Assembly: GCF_000687475.1 (NCBI RefSeq)
Contig: NC_057320.1
Span: forward strand, 1,240,001-1,304,000
Reading direction: 5' to 3'
Source: Ustilaginoidea virens
Taxonomy: Eukaryota > Ascomycota > Sordariomycetes > Hypocreales > Clavicipitaceae
DNA: 64,000 bases
Both the position numbers and the translations under genes were made by a program. The notes under the pieces were generated by a model, which did no database searches, had not been told where the DNA came from, and saw only the letters and a program-made list of their open reading frames with translations. Shown piece by piece: positions 45,761-56,605 of this stretch (position 1 is the stretch's first letter; each line of letters begins with the position of its first letter).

Positions 45761-46712
45761 CGCCTTGAGCCTTGTTTACAATATTGGCGTTTTTTCTCTC
45801 TTTTAAATTGGATCCCTATATCGAGTTTACAAACTGCGTTCCAACTCGTCTGGTTGTTTCCTTTTGTTTTCCTTTTCCACTTTGGGTAGACTTATTCATT
45901 TCTCAGCTCAACCGTCTCAGACTAACATCTGAGCGGAGGACAGAGATTTATTGTTCCCGTTTGTTTTCCCCCCTTGTATTATTGCTCTTTATTCGATGTC
46001 TCCTATGTCTTGCAATTGTTGTTAATCTCTTTCTTTGGGCGTGGCGCGAATTTGGCCGACGGCTTTTACCGTGAAACAAATGCCGGGCTTGGGTTGACCA
46101 TGCATTTGCTACCACAAAGGCGTCTTGGGGTTTCTTGTTGGAGCACAGTGTGTACTTGGAGGCTCATTGTTGGTACTTGATAATCAGCCAGGGAAAGAAA
46201 CGGCCATAGAGGGTAGTCCCGCAAGGGATCACTAGTTCAGTTGACGTAACATCGTTCTAATATCGCATTCAAAAGTTTGAAAATCACCGAACGAGACTGT
46301 CAGATAAGAAAGCGGTCTTGGGTCAGCACGTAGTAGACCCCGGGTAGGGCCAGAAAATGACAATACTTTCAATTCATGCCTTCCAGACACTCGACATCAG
46401 ACTTGTGTTCGTGGTGTTGGTCATTGTGTCAAGCCCTAGTGTAATAGTGGTGCGTGCATGCATGCGGCCAATCGTGTTGCAGGAGAAGGTGGGGCCACAA
46501 CGGTCTGAACTTGGAAGCCCCTGACAATGCGACTATTCCGACAGCATATATGTGGAGTTTTACAGCAGATTTGAACAATACTTGCCCAGTTGACGTCTAA
46601 AATATCCAACAATTCGTTATCTGCAGGAGTGGAAACTTCCGGCTATAGCGACATATCTATTCTTTTATTTTATTTTATTTTTTATTCATTTTTTTATTTT
46701 TTCCCCCCCGCC
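45761..46712. other. Intergenic WOPR gene to RCE1
   Basis: About 0.95 kb, pyrimidine-rich at first (3' UTR of the WOPR gene) and with a TTTTA repeat (about 46662-46700) just before the RCE1 start. No gene seen. Confidence 0.55.
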
Positions 46713-47879
46713 ATGAAGTCCTTTCTTAGTCCCCTATTCATTAGAGACGACTTTCGCCAGTGTCATGCCTTTAGTCTCCTGGTAAGTTTGACCTAATTTG
46801 CAAAGACGACTCGGGATGTTCGGCTGTTTATCAAGCGTGGCACTTGGCGACGATGCTACTTATTTGCTTTGAGAACACGAGGGGAAAAGAGAGTGGGACA
46901 CGACTTATGATGGACGAGGACTGACTCTTTCCCCAATGCTGGTACGCTGGACAAGGTACTGTATTGTCTCGTTTATGTGTTACCTCTTTACACATCTGCC
47001 GCTACAAGAGCTTCTGCGGGTCGCTTGAGAGATGCGCCCGAAGTTATACGAGCGAGAATTCGATTTGTGTCTTACTCAACTGCCCTGTGCTCCTCGTGGA
47101 CCTTTCTTCTCCTCCGAAACTTTGAAGAGCCCTCGCCATGGCACCTGATGGGGTATTGGCCGCCAGGGTTCGTTGACGCGTGCAAGACCTTGCTCTTGAC
47201 AAGTATCCTGTTTGCAGGTCCGTTGTATGAATGCATGATAATCGACGGTGCGTGGAGATACTGGTCGAGAATGGAGCCCTTGAGGCTACTACGGACTGAC
47301 TGGGCCATGTGGAGAAATATGGTGGCAGTATGGTGGCCCTTCTCCTGGCTGACCCCAAAATGTGCCGGTTCGCAACTGACTTGAAACGGGTAGGGTCCCA
47401 TAACGGAGGAGTGTCTCTTCCGCTCCTCTGCTGTGCCGCTGCTATTGACGGCTGGCTGCAGCTTGAAGAGCATCATTCTTCTTTCTCCTCTTGTTTTCGG
47501 TCTCGCTCATGTCCACCATTTCTGCGAATTCCGCATCACGCACCCTCAGGCGCCGCTTTGGGCCGCCATAGCCCGCTCCGTACTTCAGTTCTCCTACACG
47601 ACCATCTTCGGGGCCTACGCCACGTTCCTCTTCCTACGTACTGGGTCTTTGATTGCTGTCATTGCAGTGCACACTCTGTGTAATTCGATGGGTCTCCCGC
47701 GCGTGCATGGTGTCCTGGAACCATACTGGGTGCCTGATGGTGAATTTCGTCAGAACAAAAACATTATTAGGTGGACTGTCCCATACTATCTGTTGCTCGT
47801 CGGAGGCTCAGTCCTGTGGTGGAAATCTTTGCTGCCGTGGACAAAGTCTTCAATGGCCTTGGCAAGTTTTGGAACGTAA
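46713..47879 (+). CDS. RCE1: CAAX prenyl protease 2 (Rce1)
   Basis: ER-membrane protease that removes the last three residues of farnesylated or geranylgeranylated CAAX proteins such as Ras. Exons are 46713-46781, 46956-47327 and 47394-47879, total 927 nt (308 residues). Exon 1 encodes MKSFLSPLFIRDDFRQCHAF and joins in frame to LVLYCLVYVLPLY. Catalytic motifs of the ABI/CPBP family are GPITEECLFRS (EExxxR), FGLAHVHHF (FxxxH) and AVHTLCNSMG (HxxxN). Several membrane helices are evident. The first exon is short, so the gene's true start is not in the longest frame. Confidence 0.93.
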
Positions 47880-48121
47880 TATAGCGAGACCTTAATAAGC
47901 CGATAGATATCTTGAGCACACTATATTACGACCATTTGGCACACGGATGTCCACGGCTTTGGGATCTGGATATATCCAAGGTATAGCTTCGGGGCTCTAT
48001 GTAAGGCTGGCGTTCTTCTTAGATGCCTGGGCACCCAGCATATCATGTTAGCGCGGAACTAGGCCAAGGATGACTCATTGCGTGTATTACAGAAAGAGGT
48101 GTTTTTTTTTTTCAGAATACT

Positions 48122-49432
48122 CTAAGTAGGTGCGACACCTGTCATGGGACCGGAAAATGCAAGGTTGCTCTCATCCTTGACATGGCGCCGTTGTCTCATA
48201 TGACTTTTATCGAACATGCCGTCTTTGATGGACGGATTTAGCTTCCTGCTGGTCGGGTCATCCCAAGCCTCCCGATTGACATCTTGCCCCTTTGAACGCC
48301 CAACGGATAGCCCACCATCGGCAATGGAGTCCTCCGGGCCCCTGGTATTCTTCTTCCTCGGCCACAGGCTAGGAAGGGCTATTTCCTGGAAACGAGGCTC
48401 GACGGCACGCTCATCGAACCATCTGTGCAGTCGAGACTCTACCAACTGTGCGATTTTAGGAACATCTTGCAGGCGCGACCTACTTCCAAGTAGACTGCGA
48501 ATGGAAAAATCCAATCGATAATCGTCGAGAAAGCTAAAAGTCATCATTGTGGGCGTCGACTGGGACGGATTGCTCGGAATAAAAGAGATTGACAAGGTTC
48601 CGCTGAATCGGACAACTGACACTGCCAACGCAACTGGAAGCACAGCAGATAGCTTTTTGGGGTAGTTTAAGAGTAACTTCGTCTCCAGCGCAAGAGTCAG
48701 CATGTCGCTCAAGTCAACGTCCATGCGAGCCTGTAGTCGTGTACCGTCCCGTGCGGCTGCTGCAGCATCGAATTTGATACCGTTTCCGAGAGTTAAGCCG
48801 TCCTTGTCGACGGGGATGATACGGCAATTGCTAAAGATTGGGAAGTCTTCTCCAAGGCTCAACTCCGTGACACGAATGTCATCAACAAAGTCGGGCCGCG
48901 AATTTCCGTTCAGTGCCTTCGTCAGAGAGCTGAGAATAGCATCGTCATACTGTGCGTCGCTGCGAAACTGGGCTATGGTCTGGGCGATGAGGACATTGAA
49001 CCAATCAAGACTTTCTGGCTGGTGACTGTCGACGTTGTAGTACGTCTTATTCAGTATAGATCCAATCGTAAGCGCGGGTGGGTTCCGGAGCACGCTCGAT
49101 TTTTTGCGCTTCAAGTTATTGCTCTGACGTTGATATGGACCACGCAACCTCAAAAGAGACTGTTTGTGCGCGACGGTCCTTGACCTCCGTTCTGTTGCTC
49201 GGTTGGAAGCTATGACATCAGAGGAAGGCGGATCGCCAAAAATAAAGAATTTTATAAACGCAGCCAAAATCAAAACCACGGATAATTGGCCAACGATGAG
49301 TCCCTGAGTGAATGAAAGTCTGTCCTCATATGTAACATGTCAACATCAACCATGGTCACTCTTGTCAATGTTTACTTACGTTGGTTCTGACTTGACAGGA
49401 CAACCACCTGGAATCATCTCCCCACTACTCAT
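48122..49432 (-). CDS. MMM1: Maintenance of mitochondrial morphology protein 1 (ERMES subunit)
   Basis: ER-anchored SMP-domain subunit of the ER-mitochondria encounter structure, which transfers phospholipids. Exon 1 is 49432-49380, intron GTAAGT...ACAG, exon 2 is 49319-48122, total 1251 nt (416 residues). The N-terminus [17 protein letters not shown] is lumenal. One membrane helix (about 25-42, [20 protein letters not shown]) is followed by a basic linker and the SMP domain (about 110-330): [55 protein letters not shown]. The start exon is a divergent neighbour of VPS45, with 436 bp between the ATGs. Confidence 0.95.
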
Positions 49433-49868
49433 TGGTATGGGCTGGTCTGACGAGCGAAATATATAAACATGGAGTCACGATAGCCAAACGCACTACTTGA
49501 AGAAGGTTTCGGCCAATGGGATACACTCTCTCATGAGGCAGCGATATGGTCCAGAGTATGGGTAGTTCACGCAGATGATCTTCACCCAGGATAACTTTAT
49601 GATCATATCGGGTCTGGCTGGATTATGCAAGTACCCGAGCTCCCGACTGAGCCAGTTGCCTGGCCCCACAGGCATTGCCATGTAGAACGACCGACTATCC
49701 AGAACGCTCCTTCAAAGCTATAATGTTGCATGTTGGCCTTCTCGTACGAGAAAGTTCCGACGGCTTTTCACTTTTACACGGCACTCCTCAACGGACCTTC
49801 ACTTGGGAAGACGTGTTATGACATAGCCGCTTCCAGCAACGCTACGGCGTCCCCCGCTTTTAAGCAAC
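49433..49868. promoter_or_regulatory. Shared divergent promoter MMM1/VPS45
   Basis: A 436-bp interval between opposite start codons. No recognised operator or TATA box can be fixed from sequence alone. Confidence 0.5.
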
Positions 49869-51641
49869 ATGGACCTCTCTCAAGCTGTTGCTGGCTACAT
49901 TTCGAAAATAGTTATGCCCTCAGGAGATACATCTTCGTCTAAAATGAAAATCCTTCTTCTGGATAATGAGACAGTTTCCATTGTTTCAACGGCCGTTACT
50001 CAGTCATTTCTACTCAATCATGAGGTGTATCTCATTGATCGTCTGGATAACGCGAATCGTGAGAAGATGCGACACCTTCGCTGCATATGCTTGATTCGTC
50101 CATCACCTCAAACCATTCAATTCTTAATAGATGAGCTACGAGAACCGAAATACGGAGAGTACTATGTCTACTTTACCAATGTGACCAAGAAATCGTCGTT
50201 GGAACGACTCGCTGAGGCAGATGACCACGAAATCGTGAAGATGGTCCAGGAACAGTTTGCCGATTACATTGTCGTCAACTCCGATCTCTTTTCTCTGGGT
50301 TTCTCACTGCCACAGCAGCGAATATGGGGCTCCAGTCCAGATAGTTGGAACCCAGACTCTCTGCAGCGCTGCGCCGAAGGGTTGCTTGCAGTTATGTTAT
50401 CGTTAAAGAAGAAGCCTCTCATCAGATACGAAAAAGGCAGTTTATTGGCCAAGAAGCTGTCGTCGGAAGTGTTCCATTTAATATCTCGGGAACAACAGCT
50501 TTTCGATTTTCGAAAGGTTGATACACCCCCCATCCTGCTCGTTCTCGACAGACGGCAGGATCCAGTCACGCCTCTACTGACTCAGTGGACCTATCAATCC
50601 ATGGTTCACCATCTTCTCGGCATTCAAAATGGACGGGTTAACCTGAGTGATGTACCTGACATCCGACCAGAACTAAGGGAAATCGTCTTGTCCCAAGACC
50701 AAGACCCTTTCTTCAAGAAAAACATGTTTCTAAATTTTGGCGACCTTGGCGGAGCCATCAAAGATTACGTTGAGCAGTATCAGTCGAAGACAAAGAACAA
50801 CGCCAATATAGAATCCATCTCCGATATGAAGCGATTTATAGAGGAGTATCCAGAATTTCGCAAATTATCGGGCAATGTCAGCAAGCATGTGACGTTGGTA
50901 TCCGAGTTGAGTCGAAAAGTGGCAGCAGAGAACTTGCTGGAGGTCAGTGAGGTTGAGCAGAGCCTGGCTTGTAATGACAACCACCATGCGGACCTGAAGG
51001 TAAGCCACAGCAGAAGGGCGACTGGGACCCTGTGTCTAACGCTTTTACAGAACATTCAACGGCTCATTCAAACACCTAACATCACAGCTCATGCCAAGGT
51101 CGGCCTGGTAGCACTCTATGCTTTGCGTTACCACAAACTCTCGGCAAACGCATCGCCAATGCTTGCAGATCTCCTTGTCGCAGCTGGGGGAGTGCCGCCA
51201 AACCTGGCGAACCTGGCGAACAAGGTACTCCGCTACCACTTATCCCTCCAAGCCCCCCCATCCCAGAGCGGACTTAGCGACATACTCGACTCAGCTGGCA
51301 TCTTTTCAGGGGCCTCGGGCAGATTCAGAGGCTTGAAAGGCGTTGAGAATGTATATACGCAGCATACTTCACTCCTTGAAAGCACTCTGCAAAGTCTGAT
51401 AAAAGGCCGACTGAGGGATCAACAATATCCTTTCGTTGAGGGTGGAGGCTCAACAAAGGATAAACCTCAAGATATTTTTGTCTTCATCATTGGTGGTGCA
51501 ACGTATGAAGAAGCTAAGATGATAGCTGGCGTTAACGCCACAACACCTGGGGTACGAGTCGTTCTTGGGGGTACATCGATCCATAATGCGTCCACTTTTT
51601 TGGAGGAAGTTGACGATGCAGTAAGTTATTGGTCGAGTTGA
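49869..51641 (+). CDS. VPS45: Sec1/Munc18-family protein Vps45
   Basis: Binds the syntaxin Tlg2 and controls SNARE assembly at the trans-Golgi/endosome. Exon 1 is 49869-50999, exon 2 is 51051-51641, total 1722 nt (573 residues). The frame is also open across the 51-nt intron (GTAAGC...TTACAG), which would insert 17 residues between HHADLK and NIQRLIQ, a continuous block in relatives. SM landmarks are MKILLLDNETVSIVSTAVTQ, REKMRHLRCICLIRPS, LLVLDRRQDPVTPLLTQWTY and the C-terminal FVFIIGGATYEEA. A second ATG occurs at 49914. It is followed in tandem by MTO1. Confidence 0.95.
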   Translation: MDLSQAVAGYISKIVMPSGDTSSSKMKILLLDNETVSIVSTAVTQSFLLNHEVYLIDRLDNANREKMRHLRCICLIRPSPQTIQFLIDELREPKYGEYYVYFTNVTKKSSLERLAEADDHEIVKMVQEQFADYIVVNSDLFSLGFSLPQQRIWGSSPDSWNPDSLQRCAEGLLAVMLSLKKKPLIRYEKGSLLAKKLSSEVFHLISREQQLFDFRKVDTPPILLVLDRRQDPVTPLLTQWTYQSMVHHLLGIQNGRVNLSDVPDIRPELREIVLSQDQDPFFKKNMFLNFGDLGGAIKDYVEQYQSKTKNNANIESISDMKRFIEEYPEFRKLSGNVSKHVTLVSELSRKVAAENLLEVSEVEQSLACNDNHHADLKVSHSRRATGTLCLTLLQNIQRLIQTPNITAHAKVGLVALYALRYHKLSANASPMLADLLVAAGGVPPNLANLANKVLRYHLSLQAPPSQSGLSDILDSAGIFSGASGRFRGLKGVENVYTQHTSLLESTLQSLIKGRLRDQQYPFVEGGGSTKDKPQDIFVFIIGGATYEEAKMIAGVNATTPGVRVVLGGTSIHNASTFLEEVDDAVSYWSS

Positions 51642-52114
51642 GGCGTGCGTTGATAGAATAGCAGTGCCAGAGGTGCGAGCGCATCGTTACTCACATTTGG
51701 CAAGAAAAGTGTTGAAGGTGAAGGTGTCTCGCGATCTTAAAAAACTAGGTACCTAGGTACCTGATACCTAATGTACGTGGAAAGGTAACTGGGTGCAATG
51801 GAGTTTGACAGGTTTTCGAACGCGCATATGCCCAAACTATTATTCCTCGAAGGATAAAGTTTCTCCAAGTTGGTTAGCTGTCAGCGATGAGCTGTTGGCG
51901 CGATAAACTGGACTATATATTAGAAAACTAATTGGAACAACTACACCATGGCCCCACAGCATGGCCCCACAGCATGGCCTCGCTCATGTATAACAATATT
52001 ATCTCCGAAACCCTGAAATTTCCTCTTTCCACCTCACTTTCCTTTTCTTTCTTCTCATGGGGGTTTAAAAAAAAGAAGAGAAGAAAATCACAGGACATTG
52101 AGACTGATCCCTTC
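51642..52114. promoter_or_regulatory. VPS45-MTO1 intergenic: palindrome and triple-ATG repeat
   Basis: Contains a 16-bp perfect palindrome (51747-51762) and a 13-nt tandem repeat that places ATGs at 51948, 51961 and 51974, in three different frames. The last one is in frame with MTO1. A CT-rich stretch follows (about 52020-52060). Confidence 0.7.
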
Positions 52115-54242
52115 ATGCCTTTCATTTACAACATCCCATATTCGCGCTTCTTTTGGCAACGACAGCTCTTGCGCTGTCGTCCTTTGTCTACTACAGCTCA
52201 CAGCAGGTTCGACACTCTTCGGCCAAAGGCAAATCCGTTCAACTGTTGCATAAGTGCTGATCTCTTCCCTTAGACCTTTTGACGTATTAGTGATCGGAGG
52301 TGGACACGCAGGTGCCGAGGCTTGTGCAGCAGCTGCAAGATCAGGCGCAATTACAGCTCTAATAACACCACAACTTGATAACATTGGAAAATGCTCCTGC
52401 AATCCCAGCTTTGGTGGTATTGGCAAGGGCACAATCATACGGGAAATCGATGCTCTTGATGGTTTGGCAGGAAGAATTATCGACAAGGCTGGGGTGCAAT
52501 TCCAGATCCTGAATCGCAGGAAAGGGCCTGCCGTATGGGTATGGTGCCTGTTTCCGTCCTCGAAAAGTGGAATGTTGCTTTAGATTTGACTGACTTTAGG
52601 GCAGGGCCCTCGAGCTCAAATCGACCGAGAACTCTATCAACGATATATGAGGGAGGAACTGGAATCATATCCCAATCTTTCGATCGTGCTTGCGAGTGTA
52701 TCCGACATTATCCTGTCGGAAAATGCAGAACTATCGTCAAGTGTCAAAGTGCCATACATTACCGGCATTCGTCTGGATACTGGCCAGGTGTTACCGGCGA
52801 AGAAAGTCATCATCACCACAGGCACGTTTCTGGGAGGCGAGATACATATCGGTCTCCAAAGTTATCCAGCCGGCCGCATGGGGGAGTCGGCAACTTCAGG
52901 GTTAAGCAAATCACTGAGACGCGCTGGTTTCACGCTCGGAAGGTTGAAAACCGGCACACCGCCACGTCTCAACCGAGCTACGATAAACTACAAGGATCTG
53001 GACAGCCAGACTGGGGACAATCCCCCCACTCCGTTCTCATTTCTCAATGATACCGTATCTGTGAAAGAACAGCTAAGCTGCAGTATTACACACACAAATC
53101 AGGCGACTCACCAAGTCGTTCATGGGAATCTTGACAAGACGATCCATATTCGGGAGACAATTAAAGGACCCCGCTACTGTCCGTCTCTGGAGTCAAAAGT
53201 CATTCGCTTTCCAGAAAAGGAAAGACACATCGTGTGGCTTGAGCCTGAAGGCTTCGGTAGTTCGGTCGTGTATCCCAATGGGTTGTCAATGACGATACCA
53301 CCCGAGGCTCAAGAGCAGGCACTACGAACCATAAAAGGACTGGAAAAAGTGGAAATGTTGCAGCCAGGATATGGAGTTGAATATGATTACATTGATCCTC
53401 GCGGACTCAAAACCACATTGGAGACGAGAGCTATAAGTGGTCTTTATCTTGCCGGACAGATCAATGGAACTACAGGGTACGAAGAAGCCGCTGGCCAAGG
53501 TGTCATCGCCGGCATAAACGCCGGAAGGGCCGCCCAAGGCTTGCCCGAGGCGTCGATATCCAGATCCGATGGCTACATTGGCATTATGATAGATGATTTG
53601 ACCATAAAGGGCGTGACAGAACCCTACAGAATGTTTACGTCTAGGAGTGAGTTCCGTTTAGCTGCAAGAGCTGACAATGCTGACCTTCGCCTCACGGAGA
53701 AGGGCCGTGCGTGGGGTGTTGTGTCTGAAAAGCGATGGAACGCCTTCTTGGACGAATATCAACAAATCAAGGACCTAACTGCAATCCTGAATACAACTTC
53801 CCTGACGCCAGCCCATTGGACGCAATATGGATATGATCTGAAAAGCAACTCACGACGCCGGACGGCTATCGATATTTTACGTTTGTCAAACACTGGATCT
53901 TGCATCGATCACCAACGGCTGTGGGACGTGATTCCAAATATTGAGAAATTTCCGTCTCGAGTTCGGAATCGAGTTGTCATAGAAGCCGTGTACGCTCCGT
54001 ACGTCAAGATGCAGGCCGCAGAACGAGAGCAGTTTGCACGCGACGAGAGCATCCACTTACCTGCCGACATTAACTATGATACTATTCCTGGATTAGCTTT
54101 ATCCGAAAGAGAGGTTTTGACTCTTGCTCGACCAGCAACTCTTGCTCAAGCTCGTCGTATAGAGGGCATGACTCCAGCCGGTGCTCTCAGACTCCTCGCA
54201 CATATTCGCAGGCCGCGAATGTCCCAAACGTCGTTCGTATAA
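52115..54242 (+). CDS. MTO1: Mitochondrial tRNA 5-carboxymethylaminomethyluridine enzyme Mto1 (GidA family)
   Basis: FAD enzyme that, with the GTPase Mss1, modifies the wobble uridine of mitochondrial tRNAs. Exons are 52115-52206, 52274-52538 and 52605-54242, total 1995 nt (664 residues). Exon 1 encodes a basic, Ser/Arg-rich mitochondrial presequence ([20 protein letters not shown]). The FAD site is [15 protein letters not shown], with [34 protein letters not shown] and the GidA signature [15 protein letters not shown]. The helical C-terminal Mss1-binding region ends [17 protein letters not shown]. An in-frame upstream ATG at 51974 would add 47 residues. Confidence 0.95.
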
Positions 54243-54509
54243 TCCGAATGATTTAGCTACTTTTTCATGCGAGTATATTTAAATTTGTACAATACTTTCT
54301 GTGCCGGGATCAGCGTAGATGATGCTTTGAGCGCTTCCGAGCATGTGATACCATCCAGTTTCATGATACAATATGCTTCAATATAATTCAACAGATGCAA
54401 GTATTAATCATGTACCTTAGTCATGAACATGTGCACAAATGTCGTTCCCAGCGTACTGCTAAGGCATTGAAACGGATATCACACCAAGAAGAAAGTCACA
54501 AGATAAGCC

Positions 54510-55662
54510 CTACTTCAAAATCTTCACAGCATCTTTGCTAAATACGTAGCTTGCAGCGCTCCATATCGTGGTACCGGCGACAACATATCTGGGCGTTTGT
54601 CAGTTACTGTCCCCCGTTTGGTATATAAAGCCCATAGCTCACTGTAAGATTGTCAACGTCGAAGTCAAGTCAACATTGACAAGAGGGGCTGTCGTCGTCA
54701 GGCCTATCAGTCCGAGTTGTAGGAAAGTGTTGTATTTGCTGATAGTTGTGGGTCGAACTTCTGCGGACGGAAGTGAAAAATCCCAGTAACGAGCGAACGT
54801 TTTTGGCGGAGGCAGAGATATCCAACGGTAATAGATGGCAGCTATCCCGAGCCCGATATCTCGACCTAAAATAACAGTTGCTAACCAGACTGTAAGACGA
54901 GACAAGCAGAATGTCAGCGGTGATGATTATGGGAGAAAGTGGTAGCTAGGGGGGTCCTGATTGGTTCATCATTGGATATGCTTGCCGCACAATGGTAGTC
55001 TGGGGGTCACCTACATGGTAATGCTCCCTTAGCCGCCAAGCAAACTGTTAAAATAGTCATAAGGGCCTTGTCTGCCATGGGATCTATCACAGTTCCAACT
55101 ACCGTTTTCTTATTCCATCGTCGCGCTATCCAGCCATCGAGCAGATCAGTAATTCCAGCATAGGCAAACAATCCCACTGCCCACGCATGGCAATCGTGAA
55201 GTACCAAATACCCTATGACAGGAGCGGCTCCAAGACGAGTCAGGGTTAAGATGTTGGGTACAGTGTATATGTCTTCGTGAATGGGTTGTTTAACTGGTGG
55301 CCTTGTCTCAGACTTGGCAAGGCCATGGTCACTTGTCGATCTGGTCTTCGCTTTTGGCTGTTCAAATCTGGAGTCTGATCGCAGGAAAGGCGTGATGCTA
55401 ACGTGACCCTGAACCGTCAGTTGGATTGGTTCGCCGGATGTACTAGCTCCCTGATCATTAAGATGGCAGCGGGAAGGGCTTGGGATTGGTATAACCTGAC
55501 TTGCCGGGCTTGATATTGCCTCCGTGGTAAGGTAGTGGCCACCTGCTTTAGAAGCGGAAGCAACGGCCGGTGGCTCAAGTTGGTCAGCTGGCTCGCTGCA
55601 GTGCTGTATGTCGCACTATTATTCCGAAAAGCTCGACTAGCGACTCGAGCTATGGCGGACAT
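54510..55662 (-). CDS. CRD1: Cardiolipin synthase (mitochondrial)
   Basis: Inner-membrane CDP-alcohol phosphatidyltransferase that joins CDP-diacylglycerol and phosphatidylglycerol into cardiolipin. Exons are 55662-55501, 55408-55015, 54889-54643 and 54588-54510, total 882 nt (293 residues). The N-terminal 50 or so residues are Ser/Arg-rich and fit a mitochondrial presequence (MSAIARVASRAFRNNS). The catalytic motif DxxDGxxAR...GxxxDxxxD is seen as DLLDGWIARRWN...GTVIDPMADK. Then come LATVILGRDIGLGIAAIYYR and the last helix YVVAGTTIWSAASYVFS. The exon 1 donor (GTCAGG) is weak. It converges with MTO1 and diverges from the BRCT gene. Confidence 0.93.
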
Positions 55663-55988
55663 GGTTGACTTGGTGGAATTTTTGACGCACCTGCCACAGC
55701 AGTTGGAGCTCCTCGCCATGGATATAGCATTTGAGTGATTGATTGGCCATGTAAACGCATGTATGAGCAACCCCACTAGTGGGCTGCATAACGGGTACTT
55801 ATCCAATGTCACCCGGTTGCCGAGCAACCAGCTCAACCAGGCCTTTTCTAGACTTCAAAACAACGCATGTCTCATGCAGGCTGCTTCTCGACAGAACGAC
55901 GATGTGAAATAGTTCCATTCATGTGCACTTATTTGTCTTACTAACAAGCAACTTTTTAAATTGTTCAGGTGCCATTAGCCATAGCATC
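55663..55988. promoter_or_regulatory. Divergent promoter CRD1/BRCT gene
   Basis: A 326-bp interval between opposite start codons with no gene. The frame of each gene stays open some way into it, but no upstream ATG is better placed. Confidence 0.5.
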
Positions 55989-56570
55989 ATGAACTCACCA
56001 CCAAAACGAATGACACGGGCTCGCGCTGCTGCCAAAGCGAACGAAGCAACGACGAAAACGGCGGCCAGGGTCGCGACGATAGCTGCAAAATCACGAACTG
56101 CTTCAGTAGCCACCGCAAGTACCAGGAGCACAGCCGTCAAGAGGAAGACCAGAGCTGATGAGAGGGAAGATGGTGAAGATGAGCTGGGCGCCTCCAATGT
56201 TGAGAGGTCTTTCAGGGGTCGACCCAAGAAAACCACAGAATCTGGACCTGTCGACTCATCCCGAACCTCTCGGTCCAGAAATACTGGCACCTTGACCGCT
56301 GGCACTGTGAATTTTGAACAATCGGCGTCTGGCCGCCTTCGTGGTCGGCCAAGGAAAGCAGTAGTCGGCACAGAAAACAATACTCACGGCCCTACCAAGA
56401 TGGCGCGTACCCATGGTGGGATGATCAACAGAACCACCTCAGAAGAACCAAAACTGAGCACGAGAAGAACTGTCAAGTTTGAAGAGTCCGGAAAAGAAAA
56501 TATGAGTCTCGCGTCGAAAGAGAAAATCTCAAGCAACACCAATTTGCTCAGGAGGCGTCCTACTCGGCGT

Positions 56571-56605
<35 letters not shown>

